Below are positions 52,654 through 63,751 of a DNA stretch of 64,000 nt, piece by piece (position 1 is the stretch's first letter; each line of letters starts with the position of its first letter). The translations under genes and the position numbers were made by a program. Source of the DNA: Streptomyces sp. NRRL B-1140 (GTDB taxonomy: Bacteria; Actinomycetota; Actinomycetes; Streptomycetales; Streptomycetaceae); the NCBI RefSeq assembly GCF_001280065.1, contig NZ_LGEA01000025.1, forward strand, positions 220,941 through 284,940, given 5' to 3'. A model generated the notes under the pieces. That model was not told where the DNA came from. It saw only the letters and a list, made by a program, of their open reading frames with translations, and made no database searches.

Positions 52654-53615
52654 GCCCGGACCGCCACGACCCCGAGGGCGCGATCGCCGAGGCCGCCAAG
52701 GCGTGCTCCAACTGGGGACGTTGGGGCGAGGACGACGTGCTCGGCACGCTCAACTTCCTCGACGAGGACAAGCGCCGTGAGGGCGCCGCACTGGTCCGCC
52801 GGGGAGCCTGCTTCTCCCTCTCCCAGCGGTTCGACGTGAACGGCCCGCAGAAGGGCTGGCGCCGCCGCACCAACCCCGTGCACACCATGCTCGACACGGG
52901 CACGGACGCGGCGCTGGGCAACCAGGGCTTCCCGCACGGTCTCGGCGGTGCGGACGACGTGATCGCGATGCCCCTGCAGTGCTCCACCCAGTGGGACGGG
53001 CTCGGGCACATCTTCGACCACGGCAAGGCGTGGAACGGTCGGGCGGCCGAGAAGGTCGTCACCTCCGACGGTGATCTGGTCACCGGCATCGAGCACATGG
53101 CGCCGTACGTCGCCGGGCGCGGAGTCCTCCTCGACGTCGGCCGGGTGATCGGCGACGGATCCGGAGAACTGCCGGACGGTTTCGCGATCACCGAGGAGCA
53201 CCTGACCGCGACGGCCGAGGCGCACGGCGTGGCCGTCGGCCGCGGAGACATCGTCGTCGTCCGGACCGGGCGGCTGTCGCGCGCCCGCCGTGAGGGGTGG
53301 GGCGACTACGCGGGCGGAGACTCTCCCGGTCTGTCCTTCACCACCGCCGACTGGCTGCACCGTAGCGAGATCGCCGCCATCGCCACCGACACCTGGGGAT
53401 TCGAGGTTCGGCCGAACGAGTTCGAGGGCGCCTTCCAGCCGTTGCACCAGGTCGCCATTCCCAACATGGGTCTGCTGATCGGCGAGATGTGGGACCCCGA
53501 CACGCTCGCGGACGACTGCGCTCGCGACGGCGTGTACGAGTTCTGGCTCACCGCCGCGCCGCTGCCCATCACCGGAGCCGTCGGTTCCCCCGTCAACCCC
53601 GTCGCCGTCAAGTGA
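52650..53615 (+). CDS. cyclase-family metal hydrolase
   Basis: 321 residues of the cyclase/kynurenine-formamidase superfamily. The metal site includes TQWDGLGHIFDHGKAWNG (about residues 112-129) and a downstream HMAPYVAGRGVLLD; these replace the classical HxGTHxDxPxH motif, as in a recognised actinobacterial subgroup. Likely opens a lactone, amide or cyclic intermediate. The ATG overlaps the previous stop, and the monooxygenase follows 23 nt later. Confidence 0.87.
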   Translation: MSPDRHDPEGAIAEAAKACSNWGRWGEDDVLGTLNFLDEDKRREGAALVRRGACFSLSQRFDVNGPQKGWRRRTNPVHTMLDTGTDAALGNQGFPHGLGGADDVIAMPLQCSTQWDGLGHIFDHGKAWNGRAAEKVVTSDGDLVTGIEHMAPYVAGRGVLLDVGRVIGDGSGELPDGFAITEEHLTATAEAHGVAVGRGDIVVVRTGRLSRARREGWGDYAGGDSPGLSFTTADWLHRSEIAAIATDTWGFEVRPNEFEGAFQPLHQVAIPNMGLLIGEMWDPDTLADDCARDGVYEFWLTAAPLPITGAVGSPVNPVAVK

Positions 53616-53638
53616 TCCGACCAACAAAGGAGTTGGCC

Positions 53639-54760
53639 ATGGAAAGAAAGCGGGTCCTGGTCATCGGAGGGGGCACCTCCGGCAATGTCGTCACCGTGCT
53701 GCTGCGGCGGGCCGGCATCGACGTCGACCTCGTCGAGGTCAAGGAGGACTGGAACGTACGCGGCTCCGGCATCACCCTTCAGGGCAACGCCCTGCGCGTG
53801 CTGCGCGAGATCGGCGTCTGGGACGAGGTCAGCGAGAACGGCCACTGCTCCAACTCCCTGGGCCATACGGCGCCCGACGGCACCATGCTGCACGTCATCG
53901 AAACCGTCCGCACCGGCGGAGACGACCTCCCCGCCACCCTGGGCATGCAGCGCCCGGTGCTCCAGCGCATCCTCGTCGAGGCCGTCCGCGCGTCCGGCGC
54001 GAACGTCCGGCTCGGCACCACCGCCGAGATCCTCACCCAGGACGAGACGTCGGTGACCGTACGCCTCAGTGACGGCAGCGAAGGGCGCTACGACCTCGTC
54101 GTGGCCGCCGACGGCCTGCACTCCGCGACCCGCGCCGCCATCGGTATCGACGCCGAACCCGAACCGACCGGCATGGGCATATGGCGTGTCCCGGCACCCC
54201 GCCCGGCCGGCGTGGACCGCAGCGTCCTGTCCCACGGAGGGCCCTGCTACATCGCCGGCTACACGCCCACAGGCAAGGACACGATCTACGCCTACCTGGT
54301 GGAGCCCAGCCGCGACCGCGGCACGATCCCGGCCGAATCCTACGCGCGGGAGATGTGCCGCCTCTCCGAGAGCTACGGCGGTGCCTGGGACGAGATCCGC
54401 GACTCGATCACCGACCCGGCGCAGGTGAACTACACCTGGTTCGAACGGATGCTGGTCGAAGGGGCCTGGCACCGGGGCAGGGTCGTCCTCGTCGGTGACG
54501 CAGCGCACTGCTGCCCGCCCACGGTGGCCCAGGGCGCGGCGATGGCGCTGGAGGACGCCTGGGTGCTGTCCCAGCTGCTGACCAGTGCAACCGAGTGGGA
54601 CGAGGCACTGCTCAGGCGCTACTACGAGCGGCGGATCGACCGGGTCCGGTCGGTCGTCGAAGCGTCCGTGCAGATCGGGCAGTGGCAACTCGACGGCGTG
54701 CCCGGTGACGTGCCCGGGCTGATGGAAGCCACCATGACCGGGCTCAAGGAGCTGCCGTGA
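53639..54760 (+). CDS. FAD-dependent aromatic monooxygenase
   Basis: 373 residues, class A flavoprotein hydroxylase. The ADP-binding GGGTSGN is at residues 10-16, the DG motif AADGLHSATR at 156-165 and the GD motif GDAAHCCPP at 286-294; all needed for FAD and NAD(P)H use. It resembles salicylate- and 3-hydroxybenzoate-type hydroxylases and would install the ortho-hydroxyl needed for ring cleavage. AAGGAG precedes the ATG. Overlaps the amidohydrolase by 4 nt. Confidence 0.92.
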   Translation: MERKRVLVIGGGTSGNVVTVLLRRAGIDVDLVEVKEDWNVRGSGITLQGNALRVLREIGVWDEVSENGHCSNSLGHTAPDGTMLHVIETVRTGGDDLPATLGMQRPVLQRILVEAVRASGANVRLGTTAEILTQDETSVTVRLSDGSEGRYDLVVAADGLHSATRAAIGIDAEPEPTGMGIWRVPAPRPAGVDRSVLSHGGPCYIAGYTPTGKDTIYAYLVEPSRDRGTIPAESYAREMCRLSESYGGAWDEIRDSITDPAQVNYTWFERMLVEGAWHRGRVVLVGDAAHCCPPTVAQGAAMALEDAWVLSQLLTSATEWDEALLRRYYERRIDRVRSVVEASVQIGQWQLDGVPGDVPGLMEATMTGLKELP

Positions 54761-55806
54761 CGGCCCTCCCTCCCTCAGATCCCGCCGGGCATCGGCCCCG
54801 GTCCGACCACCGCCCCCAGACCGTCGACGTACACGCGCACATCTTGATCCCCGATGTCGAGGCGCTGGTGTCGGAGCTGCCGGGACTGGCGGAGGTCCGG
54901 GCCCTCGACGCCCGGCGCAACGGGCCCGCCGCCCTCGCCGTCAACGGCCCCATGATCCGCGAGCGCATCCCGAAGATGACCGACGTCACGGTGCGGCTGG
55001 CCGCGATGGACGCGCAGGGCGTGGACGTCCAGCTGGTCAGCCCGTCCCCGTCGCACTACCACTACTGGACTGACGAGGAGACGGCCGAGAAGCTCTGCCG
55101 GCTCGCGGGCGAGGCGACGGCCGCGCACTGCGCACAGGCGCCCGACCGGCTGCGGGGACTCGGTCTCGCCCCCCTCCAGCATCCGGTCCAGGCCGTGCGT
55201 GCCCTCGAGCACGCCCTGGACCAGGGCCTCCTGGGTGTCGAGATCTCCAGTCACGCCCCGGGCCGCGAGTTGTCCGACCCTGCGTACGAACCGTTCTGGA
55301 CCCGGGCCGAGGAGACGGGCGCGATCCTCTTCCTGCACCCCTTCGGCTGCACGCTCGACGAACGCCTCGACCAGTGGTACCTGTCCAACACCGTCGGCCA
55401 GCCCACCGAGAACGCCGTCGCGCTGTCCCACCTGATCTTCTCCGGGGTGCTGGACCGGCACCCGGAGCTGAAGGTGATCGCCGCGCACGGGGGCGGCTAT
55501 CTGCCCACCCACATCGGCCGCTCCGACCACGCCTGGTCGGCCCGCTCCGACGCGGGCGCGGGCTGCGCCCACCTGCCCAGCAGCTACCTCGAGCGCCTGT
55601 ACTTCGACTCCCTCGTCCACGACCCGCATGTCTTGCGGGCGCTGATCGGCGCGGCCGGCGCGGACCGTGTGCTGCTCGGCTCCGACTTCCCCTTCGACAT
55701 GGGCACCGAGGACCCCGTCGGCGCACTGCGCGCCGCAGGCCTGCCCGACGACGACTTCCACGCCGTGCGCGGCGGCAACGCGACAACGCTGCTGCGCCTC
55801 ACCTGA
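54757..55806 (+). CDS. ACMSD-like amidohydrolase/decarboxylase
   Basis: 349 residues, amidohydrolase-2 fold. Metal ligands: HAH in DVHAHILIPD (about 25-27), a His in FLHPFGC, a His in IAAHGGGY and Asp in LLGSDFPFD. Relatives decarboxylate 2-amino-3-carboxymuconate semialdehyde, gamma-resorcylate or 5-carboxyvanillate without flavin. It probably decarboxylates an aromatic acid or a ring-cleavage product of the operon. GTG start overlapping the monooxygenase stop. Confidence 0.88.
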   Translation: MTALPPSDPAGHRPRSDHRPQTVDVHAHILIPDVEALVSELPGLAEVRALDARRNGPAALAVNGPMIRERIPKMTDVTVRLAAMDAQGVDVQLVSPSPSHYHYWTDEETAEKLCRLAGEATAAHCAQAPDRLRGLGLAPLQHPVQAVRALEHALDQGLLGVEISSHAPGRELSDPAYEPFWTRAEETGAILFLHPFGCTLDERLDQWYLSNTVGQPTENAVALSHLIFSGVLDRHPELKVIAAHGGGYLPTHIGRSDHAWSARSDAGAGCAHLPSSYLERLYFDSLVHDPHVLRALIGAAGADRVLLGSDFPFDMGTEDPVGALRAAGLPDDDFHAVRGGNATTLLRLT

Positions 55807-55827
55807 CCCCCCACAGGAGAACCCGAT

Positions 55828-56766
55828 ATGAGTGCACGCCTGCTCACCCATCTGCGGCACGTCGACCTCGCCGTGCCCGACTACGCCAAGCAGCTCGACT
55901 TCTACGCCGGTGTCTGGGGCCTGACCCAGGTCGCCGAGGACTCCGGCATCTCCTTCCTCGCCGCCGAGGGCAGCCCCGAGCAGTACGTGGTGCGGCTGCG
56001 CAAGGCCGAGGAGAAGCGCCTCGACCTCGTCTCGTACGGCGCCGGCTCCACCGACGACGTGGACACTCTCGCCGAGCGACTCCTCGCGGGAGGCGTGCGG
56101 TTGATCTCCCAGCCGGGCAAGATCGACACGCCCGGAGGCGGCTACGGCTTCCGCTTCTTCGACATCGACGGCCGCACCATCGAAGTGTCCGCCGACGTGG
56201 ACGTACGGCAGCACCGCAAGATCGAGGAGAAGGAGGCCATCCCGGTCAAGCTGTCGCACGTCGTGCTGAACTCGCCGGACCTCGACAGGACGCGCGAGTG
56301 GTACGAGACCCACCTCGGCTTCCGCCACTCCGACACGCTCAGCTCGCCGTACGTCGGCGACGTCATGCACTTCATGCGGATCTCCAACCAGCACCACTCC
56401 ATGGCCCTCGCCAAGGGCCCGCACACCTCCCTGCACCACGTCTCCTTCGAGATGCGCGGCCTGGACGAGTACATGCGCGGCTCCGGCCGAGTGATGCGGG
56501 CCGGCGTCCGCAAGGTCTGGGGCCCCGGCCGGCACATGGCGGGTGACAACACCTTCACGTACTTCCTGGACCCGCACGGCAACACCGTCGAGTACACGAC
56601 GGAGCTGGAGCTGCTGGACGAGGACACCTGGCACCCGCACGTCTACGACTTCTCCCAGCCCGAGGTCACCGACCAGTGGGGCACCGCCAATCCCATGAAC
56701 GAACTGGTCGCAAAGGAGTCCTTCAACGACGTCGACCGCGGCTGTTTCGTCGCCCCGCCGGTCTGA
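55828..56766 (+). CDS. type I extradiol ring-cleavage dioxygenase
   Basis: 312 residues, two VOC domains. Iron ligands expected at the C-terminal domain are His144 (KLSHVVLNS), His203/204 (SLHHVSFEM) and Glu255 (GNTVEYTTE). This places it in the catechol 2,3-dioxygenase / 2,3-dihydroxybiphenyl dioxygenase family, which opens the ring next to two hydroxyls. AGGAG upstream of the ATG. It follows the amidohydrolase by 21 nt and is followed after 105 nt by the second FAH gene. Substrate ring unknown. Confidence 0.92.
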   Translation: MSARLLTHLRHVDLAVPDYAKQLDFYAGVWGLTQVAEDSGISFLAAEGSPEQYVVRLRKAEEKRLDLVSYGAGSTDDVDTLAERLLAGGVRLISQPGKIDTPGGGYGFRFFDIDGRTIEVSADVDVRQHRKIEEKEAIPVKLSHVVLNSPDLDRTREWYETHLGFRHSDTLSSPYVGDVMHFMRISNQHHSMALAKGPHTSLHHVSFEMRGLDEYMRGSGRVMRAGVRKVWGPGRHMAGDNTFTYFLDPHGNTVEYTTELELLDEDTWHPHVYDFSQPEVTDQWGTANPMNELVAKESFNDVDRGCFVAPPV

Positions 56767-56778
56767 CCCCCTCGAACC

Positions 56779-56830
56779 CCGGGGACGCGGTGGCCCTGTC
56801 ACCGCCCTGACGCCCCTGCCGCGTCCCCGG
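56779..56830 (+). promoter_or_regulatory. two mutually exclusive hairpins inside the operon
   Basis: CCGGGGACGCGG (56779-56790) pairs perfectly with 56819-56830. Within the interval GCGGTG (56787-56792) pairs perfectly with CACCGC (56800-56805) but shares bases with the first stem, so only one can form. Possible attenuator or processing site between the dioxygenase and second FAH genes. Confidence 0.5.
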
Positions 56831-56871
56831 CCTCGACCGCTGTCCAAGATCGCCGGAGCCTGGAGCCGTGC

Positions 56872-57849
56872 ATGCGTTTCGCCACCTATGAACACCGACA
56901 CCAGCGACGGGTCGCCGTCGTCGAGGAGGACGGCACCCTCCACCCTGTTCCCGGCGCGCGCTCGCTCACGGAGCTGATCGGCTGCGGCGACGGACTCGAC
57001 GTGCTCCTGCGCGCCGGCGCCGCCACGCTCGACGTCCCGCCGGGTCCTCACGTGTCCGAGGTGCGGCTGCTGCCACCGCTTCAGCCGCCCACCGTGCGGG
57101 ACTTCGTCACCTTCGAGGAACACGTCGAAGGGGTACGGCGATCCGTCGACGGGGCCGGCGTCGGCGGCGTGCCCGAAGCCTGGTACGACGCCCCGACGTT
57201 CTACTTCACCAACCCGTACGCCGTCATCGGCGCCCACGACGACGTCCCGGTGCCGCCGGGCAGCGACGTCCTCGACTTCGAGCTGGAGGTCGCCGCCGTC
57301 ATCGGCCGGGAGGGGCGGGACCTGACGCCGGAACAGGCACGGGACCACATCATCGGCTACACCGTCTTCAACGACTGGTCGGCCCGCGACCTGCAGTCCC
57401 GCGAGATGCAGGTCCGCCTCGGTCCGTGCAAGGGCAAGGACACGGCCGCCACTCTCGGCCCGTACCTGGTCACCGCCGACGAGCTGGAGCCGTACCGCGA
57501 CTCCGACGGCCTTCTGCGCCTGGCGCTGACCGCCTCGGTGAACGGTGAGGTCGTCGGCGAGGACCTGTTGTCCAACATGAGCTGGACCTTCGAGGAGATG
57601 GTCGCCTACGCCTCGCGGGGCACCGTCGTGCGCCCCGGCGACGTGCTCGGCTCGGGCACCTGCGGCAACGGCGGCTGCCTCGCCGAGCTGTGGGGCGTCC
57701 GGGGCGAGCAGTCCCCGCCCCCGCTGAAGCCGGGAGACACCGTCACCCTCACCGTGGAGGGCATCGGCACCGTCTCCAACACCGTGGTCGCGGGCAGGAA
57801 CCCGGAGCCCCTGCCGACCGCCCGCCGCCGCACCCGGGAGCGGCCGTGA
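56872..57849 (+). CDS. fumarylacetoacetate hydrolase family protein (second)
   Basis: 325 residues. N-terminal domain opens MRFATYEHRHQRRVAVVEED; the catalytic domain has the EEH motif in FVTFEEHVEG, metal ligands in DFELEVAAVIG and VFNDWSARD, followed by the ARxLQ-like segment. It is only moderately like the first FAH protein in its N-terminal half, so the two likely act on different steps (for instance hydrolysis and isomerisation). GTG start of the SDR overlaps its stop. Confidence 0.9.
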   Translation: MRFATYEHRHQRRVAVVEEDGTLHPVPGARSLTELIGCGDGLDVLLRAGAATLDVPPGPHVSEVRLLPPLQPPTVRDFVTFEEHVEGVRRSVDGAGVGGVPEAWYDAPTFYFTNPYAVIGAHDDVPVPPGSDVLDFELEVAAVIGREGRDLTPEQARDHIIGYTVFNDWSARDLQSREMQVRLGPCKGKDTAATLGPYLVTADELEPYRDSDGLLRLALTASVNGEVVGEDLLSNMSWTFEEMVAYASRGTVVRPGDVLGSGTCGNGGCLAELWGVRGEQSPPPLKPGDTVTLTVEGIGTVSNTVVAGRNPEPLPTARRRTRERP

Positions 57850-58613
57850 ACGACCTGCGCCCCAGAAGACTCCTCGGCAAGGTCGTCGTCGTCACCGGCG
57901 CCGCGCGCGGTCAGGGCGCCGCCGAGGCCGACGCCCTGACCCGCGAAGGCGCCCGCGTCATCGCCACCGACGTGACCGAGGCCCCCGGCTGCCGCCGCCT
58001 CGACGTCACCGACGAGGAGCACTGGGAACAGCTGGCCGCGGAACTGCGCGAGTCGTACGGCCAGGTGCACGGCCTGGTCAACAACGCGGGCATCACCTGG
58101 CGCGCCCGCCTCGGCGATGTGACCCCCGGCGACTTCGCCCGCGTCCACGCCGTCAACGTCACCGGCCCGCTGCTGGGCATCCAGCACCTGACGCCGCTGA
58201 TGCCGCCCGGCTCGTCCATCGTCAACGTCGGTTCCACCGCCGCGCTCAGCGGCCACTACCCGGTCGCCTACACGACGAGCAAATGGGCACTGCGCGGCCT
58301 GTCGAAGACCGCGGCCACGGAGCTCGGCCCGCGAGGCATCCGCGTCAACACGATTCACCCCGGCTTCATCGAGACCGAGATGACCGCCTCCGCCGCCCCC
58401 GCATTCCGTGAGGCGAACATCCGGGAGACCCCGCTCGGCCGCACCGGCACGGTGGACGAGGTCGCCCCGCTGGTGGTCTTCCTCCTGTCCGGCGAGTCCT
58501 CCTTCATCACCGGCGCCGACATTCCGGTCGACGGCGGACTCACCACGCACGGCGGCGTCAAGTCCATCTCCGACGCAATGAGTTCGTCTGCTGCGAGCTC
58601 GGTGGCGAACTGA
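57846..58613 (+). CDS. SDR-family oxidoreductase of the catabolic operon
   Basis: 255 residues. Classical SDR: TGAARGQGAAEA (about 18-29), NNAG, Ser in VNVGSTAALSG, Tyr-Lys in AYTTSKWALRG and a C-terminal PVDGGLTTHGG. It oxidises or reduces a hydroxy/keto intermediate. Last gene of the operon; overlaps the previous one by 4 nt. A hairpin at 58624 follows. A decayed SDR-like fragment lies immediately downstream. Confidence 0.92.
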   Translation: MNDLRPRRLLGKVVVVTGAARGQGAAEADALTREGARVIATDVTEAPGCRRLDVTDEEHWEQLAAELRESYGQVHGLVNNAGITWRARLGDVTPGDFARVHAVNVTGPLLGIQHLTPLMPPGSSIVNVGSTAALSGHYPVAYTTSKWALRGLSKTAATELGPRGIRVNTIHPGFIETEMTASAAPAFREANIRETPLGRTGTVDEVAPLVVFLLSGESSFITGADIPVDGGLTTHGGVKSISDAMSSSAASSVAN

Positions 58614-58623
58614 AACGGCTGGT

Positions 58624-58643
58624 GGGCCAGGCGGTCCTGGGCC
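58624..58643 (+). terminator. hairpin after the catabolic operon
   Basis: GGCCAGG-CGGT-CCTGGGCC with one bulged G, 10 nt after the SDR stop. Confidence 0.4.
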
Positions 58644-58650
58644 CGGCACG

Positions 58651-58796
58651 ACCCGCGGTCAGGGACTCGCGGAGGTGCCGCGCTCCGCGGCCGTGGGCAT
58701 GACCGCGATCGACGGCGTCCTGCGACACCAGGAGGCACCGGCGATGCTTGCGGCGGCACCCTCGTCGCCGTCGGGTCCACAGCCGGCCTGACCGGG
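58651..58796 (+). pseudogene. decayed SDR-like fragment with frameshift
   Basis: In one frame TRGQGLAEV, then GVLRHQEAPAMLAA; after about 58752 the similarity continues in the next frame as GGTLVAVGSTAGLTGS. Read together these match the nucleotide-binding loop, the central helix and the catalytic-Ser strand of an SDR, but with internal deletion and a frameshift. It may be the remnant of a second dehydrogenase or a duplication of the preceding gene. Beyond 58800 nothing recognisable remains. Confidence 0.5.
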
Positions 58797-59153
58797 TCAC
58801 TCACCGACCGGGGGACCGCGCTGCCCCGAGGTCTCGATTGCACTCTCCATGGCGTCCACGGGCGCGGTGGCCTCTGGCGTGCCGGGAGTACGGCTCCTCA
58901 CACCGGCCACCCTTGTCCGGGTCCGGCGCAGGGACACGGCCTCGCGCGCCGGCGCGCGCACGTCCCGACGGCCTCGACGCTGGGTCCTCCGACTCCGTCC
59001 GTCGAAGTGTGAACCCATCGTGGCTCTCTTCCGTGCTCATGATAGATCGGACCTCTTGTTCGGTTCATGGAGTGGGAGGAGGGCTTCTGTTCGGCCGTCT
59101 CACGTGGGCTGCCACGCGGCGGGGGTCGGCCGCGACCTGCTCTGCCGGAAGCA
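58797..59153. other. gene-free stretch, no call
   Basis: About 360 bp. A minus-strand frame starting MSTEESHDGFTLRRTESEDP (58801-59040) has no ribosome-binding site and becomes Arg/Gly-rich at once; two other frames look no better. I see no gene here; this may be debris at an insertion boundary. Confidence 0.5.
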
Positions 59154-59182
59154 TTGACCCCGAACATAATCGCCCATACCTT
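59154..59182 (+). promoter_or_regulatory. putative promoter of the GH59 gene
   Basis: TTGACC (59154-59159) and TACCTT (59177-59182) are spaced 17 nt, about 160 nt before the GH59 start. Confidence 0.45.
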
Positions 59183-59210
59183 CGGCGTCCGAGGCTTTGA
59201 CGTCGCCCGA

Positions 59211-59226
59211 GCGTTGGACCAAACGC
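59211..59226 (+). promoter_or_regulatory. dyad upstream of the GH59 gene
   Basis: GCGTTGG-A-CCAAACGC is nearly symmetric (TTGG/CCAA perfect, outer bases offset by one). It lies about 30 nt after the candidate -10 box and could bind a LacI-type regulator. Confidence 0.35.
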
Positions 59227-59231
59227 CCTAG

Positions 59232-61742
<2,511 letters not shown>

Positions 61743-61880
61743 TCCGAGCCGCGCAGCGGCTGCCGCCGGCGCGACCGCGGCTTCGGCGCCTTGCGGGGAA
61801 GGCCGCCTTCGGCCGGGCCCCCGAGGCCCCACGCCCTCCCCGGTGACACGGCAGTCGCCACATCCGGCAAGACCGAGGTT

Positions 61881-61914
61881 CCGCCCGAGCCGGCCCTTCC
61901 GGCGGCTCGGGCGG
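61881..61914 (+). terminator. hairpin between GH59 and SGNH genes
   Basis: CCGCCCGAGCCG (61881-61892) pairs perfectly with 61903-61914 around 10 nt, 138 nt after the GH59 stop. Confidence 0.5.
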
Positions 61915-62033
61915 TTCCCCTGGCGCGCCCACTCCTGCGGCGAGGCGAAGCCGAACCGCTCTGGACGGGGGCGCCGGCTTCGTCGTCACCGTGTGACCGA
62001 TGAGGAGACACACGACATGGAAGAGCAGGACTC

Positions 62034-63662
62034 ATGAGAACGTTTCGGAACAGGACGGCCTCGATGGGAGCCGCGGCTCTCGTCGTAGGGCTGGTGCTCG
62101 TCCCGGCCGACGTGGCCACCGCCGCCACCGGACCGCAGGACGGCCATGTGTACGCGCTGACCGCGGCGCACAGCGGCAAGAACGCACAGGTCCAGTCGGC
62201 TTCGCCGTCCGACGCGGCTGCGGTGGTGCAGAACACCCCCTCCGGCGGCCCGAGTCAGCTGTGGCAGGCCGTTGCCCACAGCGGAGACGGGTCGTTCTCG
62301 CTGGTGAACATCGACAGTGGTAAGTGCATGGACGTGAGCGGAGCGTCCACCGCGGCGGAAGCGCGAGTCATCCAGTGGTCGTGCACCGGCCACAGCAACC
62401 AGCGCTGGACCTTCAGCGGCTCCGCGATCGTTTCCGTCAACAGCGGAATGTGTCTCGACGTTCCCGGCGACTCCACGGCCGACGGCACGGCGCTCATCCA
62501 GTGGCCGTGCACAGGCAACCCCAACCAGCGGTGGACCCTCACCGAACGCCCCCGGGTCGTGGCCTTCGGCCCCAGCATGACCGCCGGCGGGGAGACCTTC
62601 TCCGATCAGACACTGCGGATGGTCGTCCACACCAGTGTCGCCGGTTCCGGGGTGCGGATCCGTCTGTCCAACCTGCGCAGCACCACGCCGCTGTCCGTCG
62701 GCGCCGTCGATGTGGCCGTGCGCTCCAGCGGCGCGGCCGCGGTGCCCGGCACCCACCGCACCGTGACCTTCGGCAGATCAGGCAACCCGACCATCCCCGC
62801 CGGGGAGGAACTCACCAGCGACGTCATCCCGATGACGGTCACCGTGGGGCAGGACCTCCTGGTGAGCGTGTACCTGCGGGGCGACACCGGCGCCTCCACC
62901 TTCCACCGTGACGCCTTCCAGACCTCCTACCGGTCGGCGGCCGGCTCCGGCAACCACGCCGGCGAGGACGCCGCCACCGGCTTCACGACATCCATGTGGA
63001 GCTGGCACTACCTGTCAGGCGTGGACGTCGTGCCGGCCGCCGTGACCGCCGGAACCGTGGTGGCCTTCGGCGACTCCATCACCGACGGCTACTACTCCAC
63101 CTTTGACGCCAACCGGCGCTGGCCGGACCGCCTGGCCGCCCGGCTGCAGGCGGAGAGCGGCGGCCAGCGGTTCGCTGTCGCCAACGCGGGCATCGGCGGC
63201 AACATGGTGTGCGCCGATGCCGGCTGGGCTCCCCAGGGCCTGGCCGCCAGGGTCCGGTTCGCACACGACGCCCTCGGCCAGCCGGGCGTACGAAACGTGA
63301 TCTTCATGGAGGGCATCAACGACATCAACAACAACCCCTCCCTCACCGCCGACCAGCTGATCGCCGGTTACCAGGACATCATCGCGCAGGCACACGCCGC
63401 CGGCGTGAGGATCATCGGCGGCACCATGCTGCCCTACTCCTCGCAGAACAGTGCACAGGCCGGCATCCGGACAGCAGTGAACAACTGGATCCGCACCAGT
63501 GGGGCGTTCGACGCAGTCGTCGACTTCGACGCCGTCATCCGGGACCCCGGCAACCATGCCCGGATGCTGCCCGCTTACGACAGCGGCGACCATCTGCACC
63601 CCAACGACGCGGGAATGGCGGCCATGGCGAACGCCATCGATCTGTCCATGCTGCGCCAGTGA
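62034..63662 (+). CDS. secreted SGNH/GDSL esterase with N-terminal ricin-type domain
   Basis: 542 residues. Signal peptide ending about ATA-ATG near residue 30. Residues about 35-170 are a ricin-type beta-trefoil (NQRW at 122-125 and 164-167, CMDVSG, CLDVPG). A beta-rich region (175-335) leads to an SGNH hydrolase: block I GDSITDGY (346-353, nucleophile Ser348), block II NAGIGGN (384-390), block III MEGIND (425-430, Asn429) and block V DHLHPND (519-525, Asp519 and His522). All four blocks are intact. Likely an extracellular esterase on a glycan-bound ester. The ATG has no clear Shine-Dalgarno in a perfect position. Confidence 0.92.
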   Translation: MRTFRNRTASMGAAALVVGLVLVPADVATAATGPQDGHVYALTAAHSGKNAQVQSASPSDAAAVVQNTPSGGPSQLWQAVAHSGDGSFSLVNIDSGKCMDVSGASTAAEARVIQWSCTGHSNQRWTFSGSAIVSVNSGMCLDVPGDSTADGTALIQWPCTGNPNQRWTLTERPRVVAFGPSMTAGGETFSDQTLRMVVHTSVAGSGVRIRLSNLRSTTPLSVGAVDVAVRSSGAAAVPGTHRTVTFGRSGNPTIPAGEELTSDVIPMTVTVGQDLLVSVYLRGDTGASTFHRDAFQTSYRSAAGSGNHAGEDAATGFTTSMWSWHYLSGVDVVPAAVTAGTVVAFGDSITDGYYSTFDANRRWPDRLAARLQAESGGQRFAVANAGIGGNMVCADAGWAPQGLAARVRFAHDALGQPGVRNVIFMEGINDINNNPSLTADQLIAGYQDIIAQAHAAGVRIIGGTMLPYSSQNSAQAGIRTAVNNWIRTSGAFDAVVDFDAVIRDPGNHARMLPAYDSGDHLHPNDAGMAAMANAIDLSMLRQ

Positions 63663-63751
63663 CCTGAGTCGGAGATTCGCCGGCAGTGGGCGGCTACTTT
63701 GCCGAGGATCTCGTCGGCGGTCTTCGTCCAGATGAACTGGGCAGGGCCTTC
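63659..63751 (-). pseudogene. IS630-type transposase C-terminal remnant
   Basis: The minus strand reads AQFIWTKTADEILGKVAAHC then RRISDSGH, the C-terminal signature of IS630-family transposases (usually WTKTADEIL...ISDSGH followed by a stop). Only about 30 residues remain and the frame is not closed by a stop at the usual place. It touches the end of the SGNH gene. Confidence 0.6.

Noticed and set aside
54775..57348. 857-codon antisense frame in the catabolic operon
   Set aside because: Mirror of four genes with catalytic motifs intact on the plus strand; composition is typical shadow sequence.
58801..59040. Minus-strand frame starting MSTEESHDGF
   Set aside because: Lacks a ribosome-binding site and turns into Arg/Gly-rich sequence; no recognisable domain in any of the three frames.
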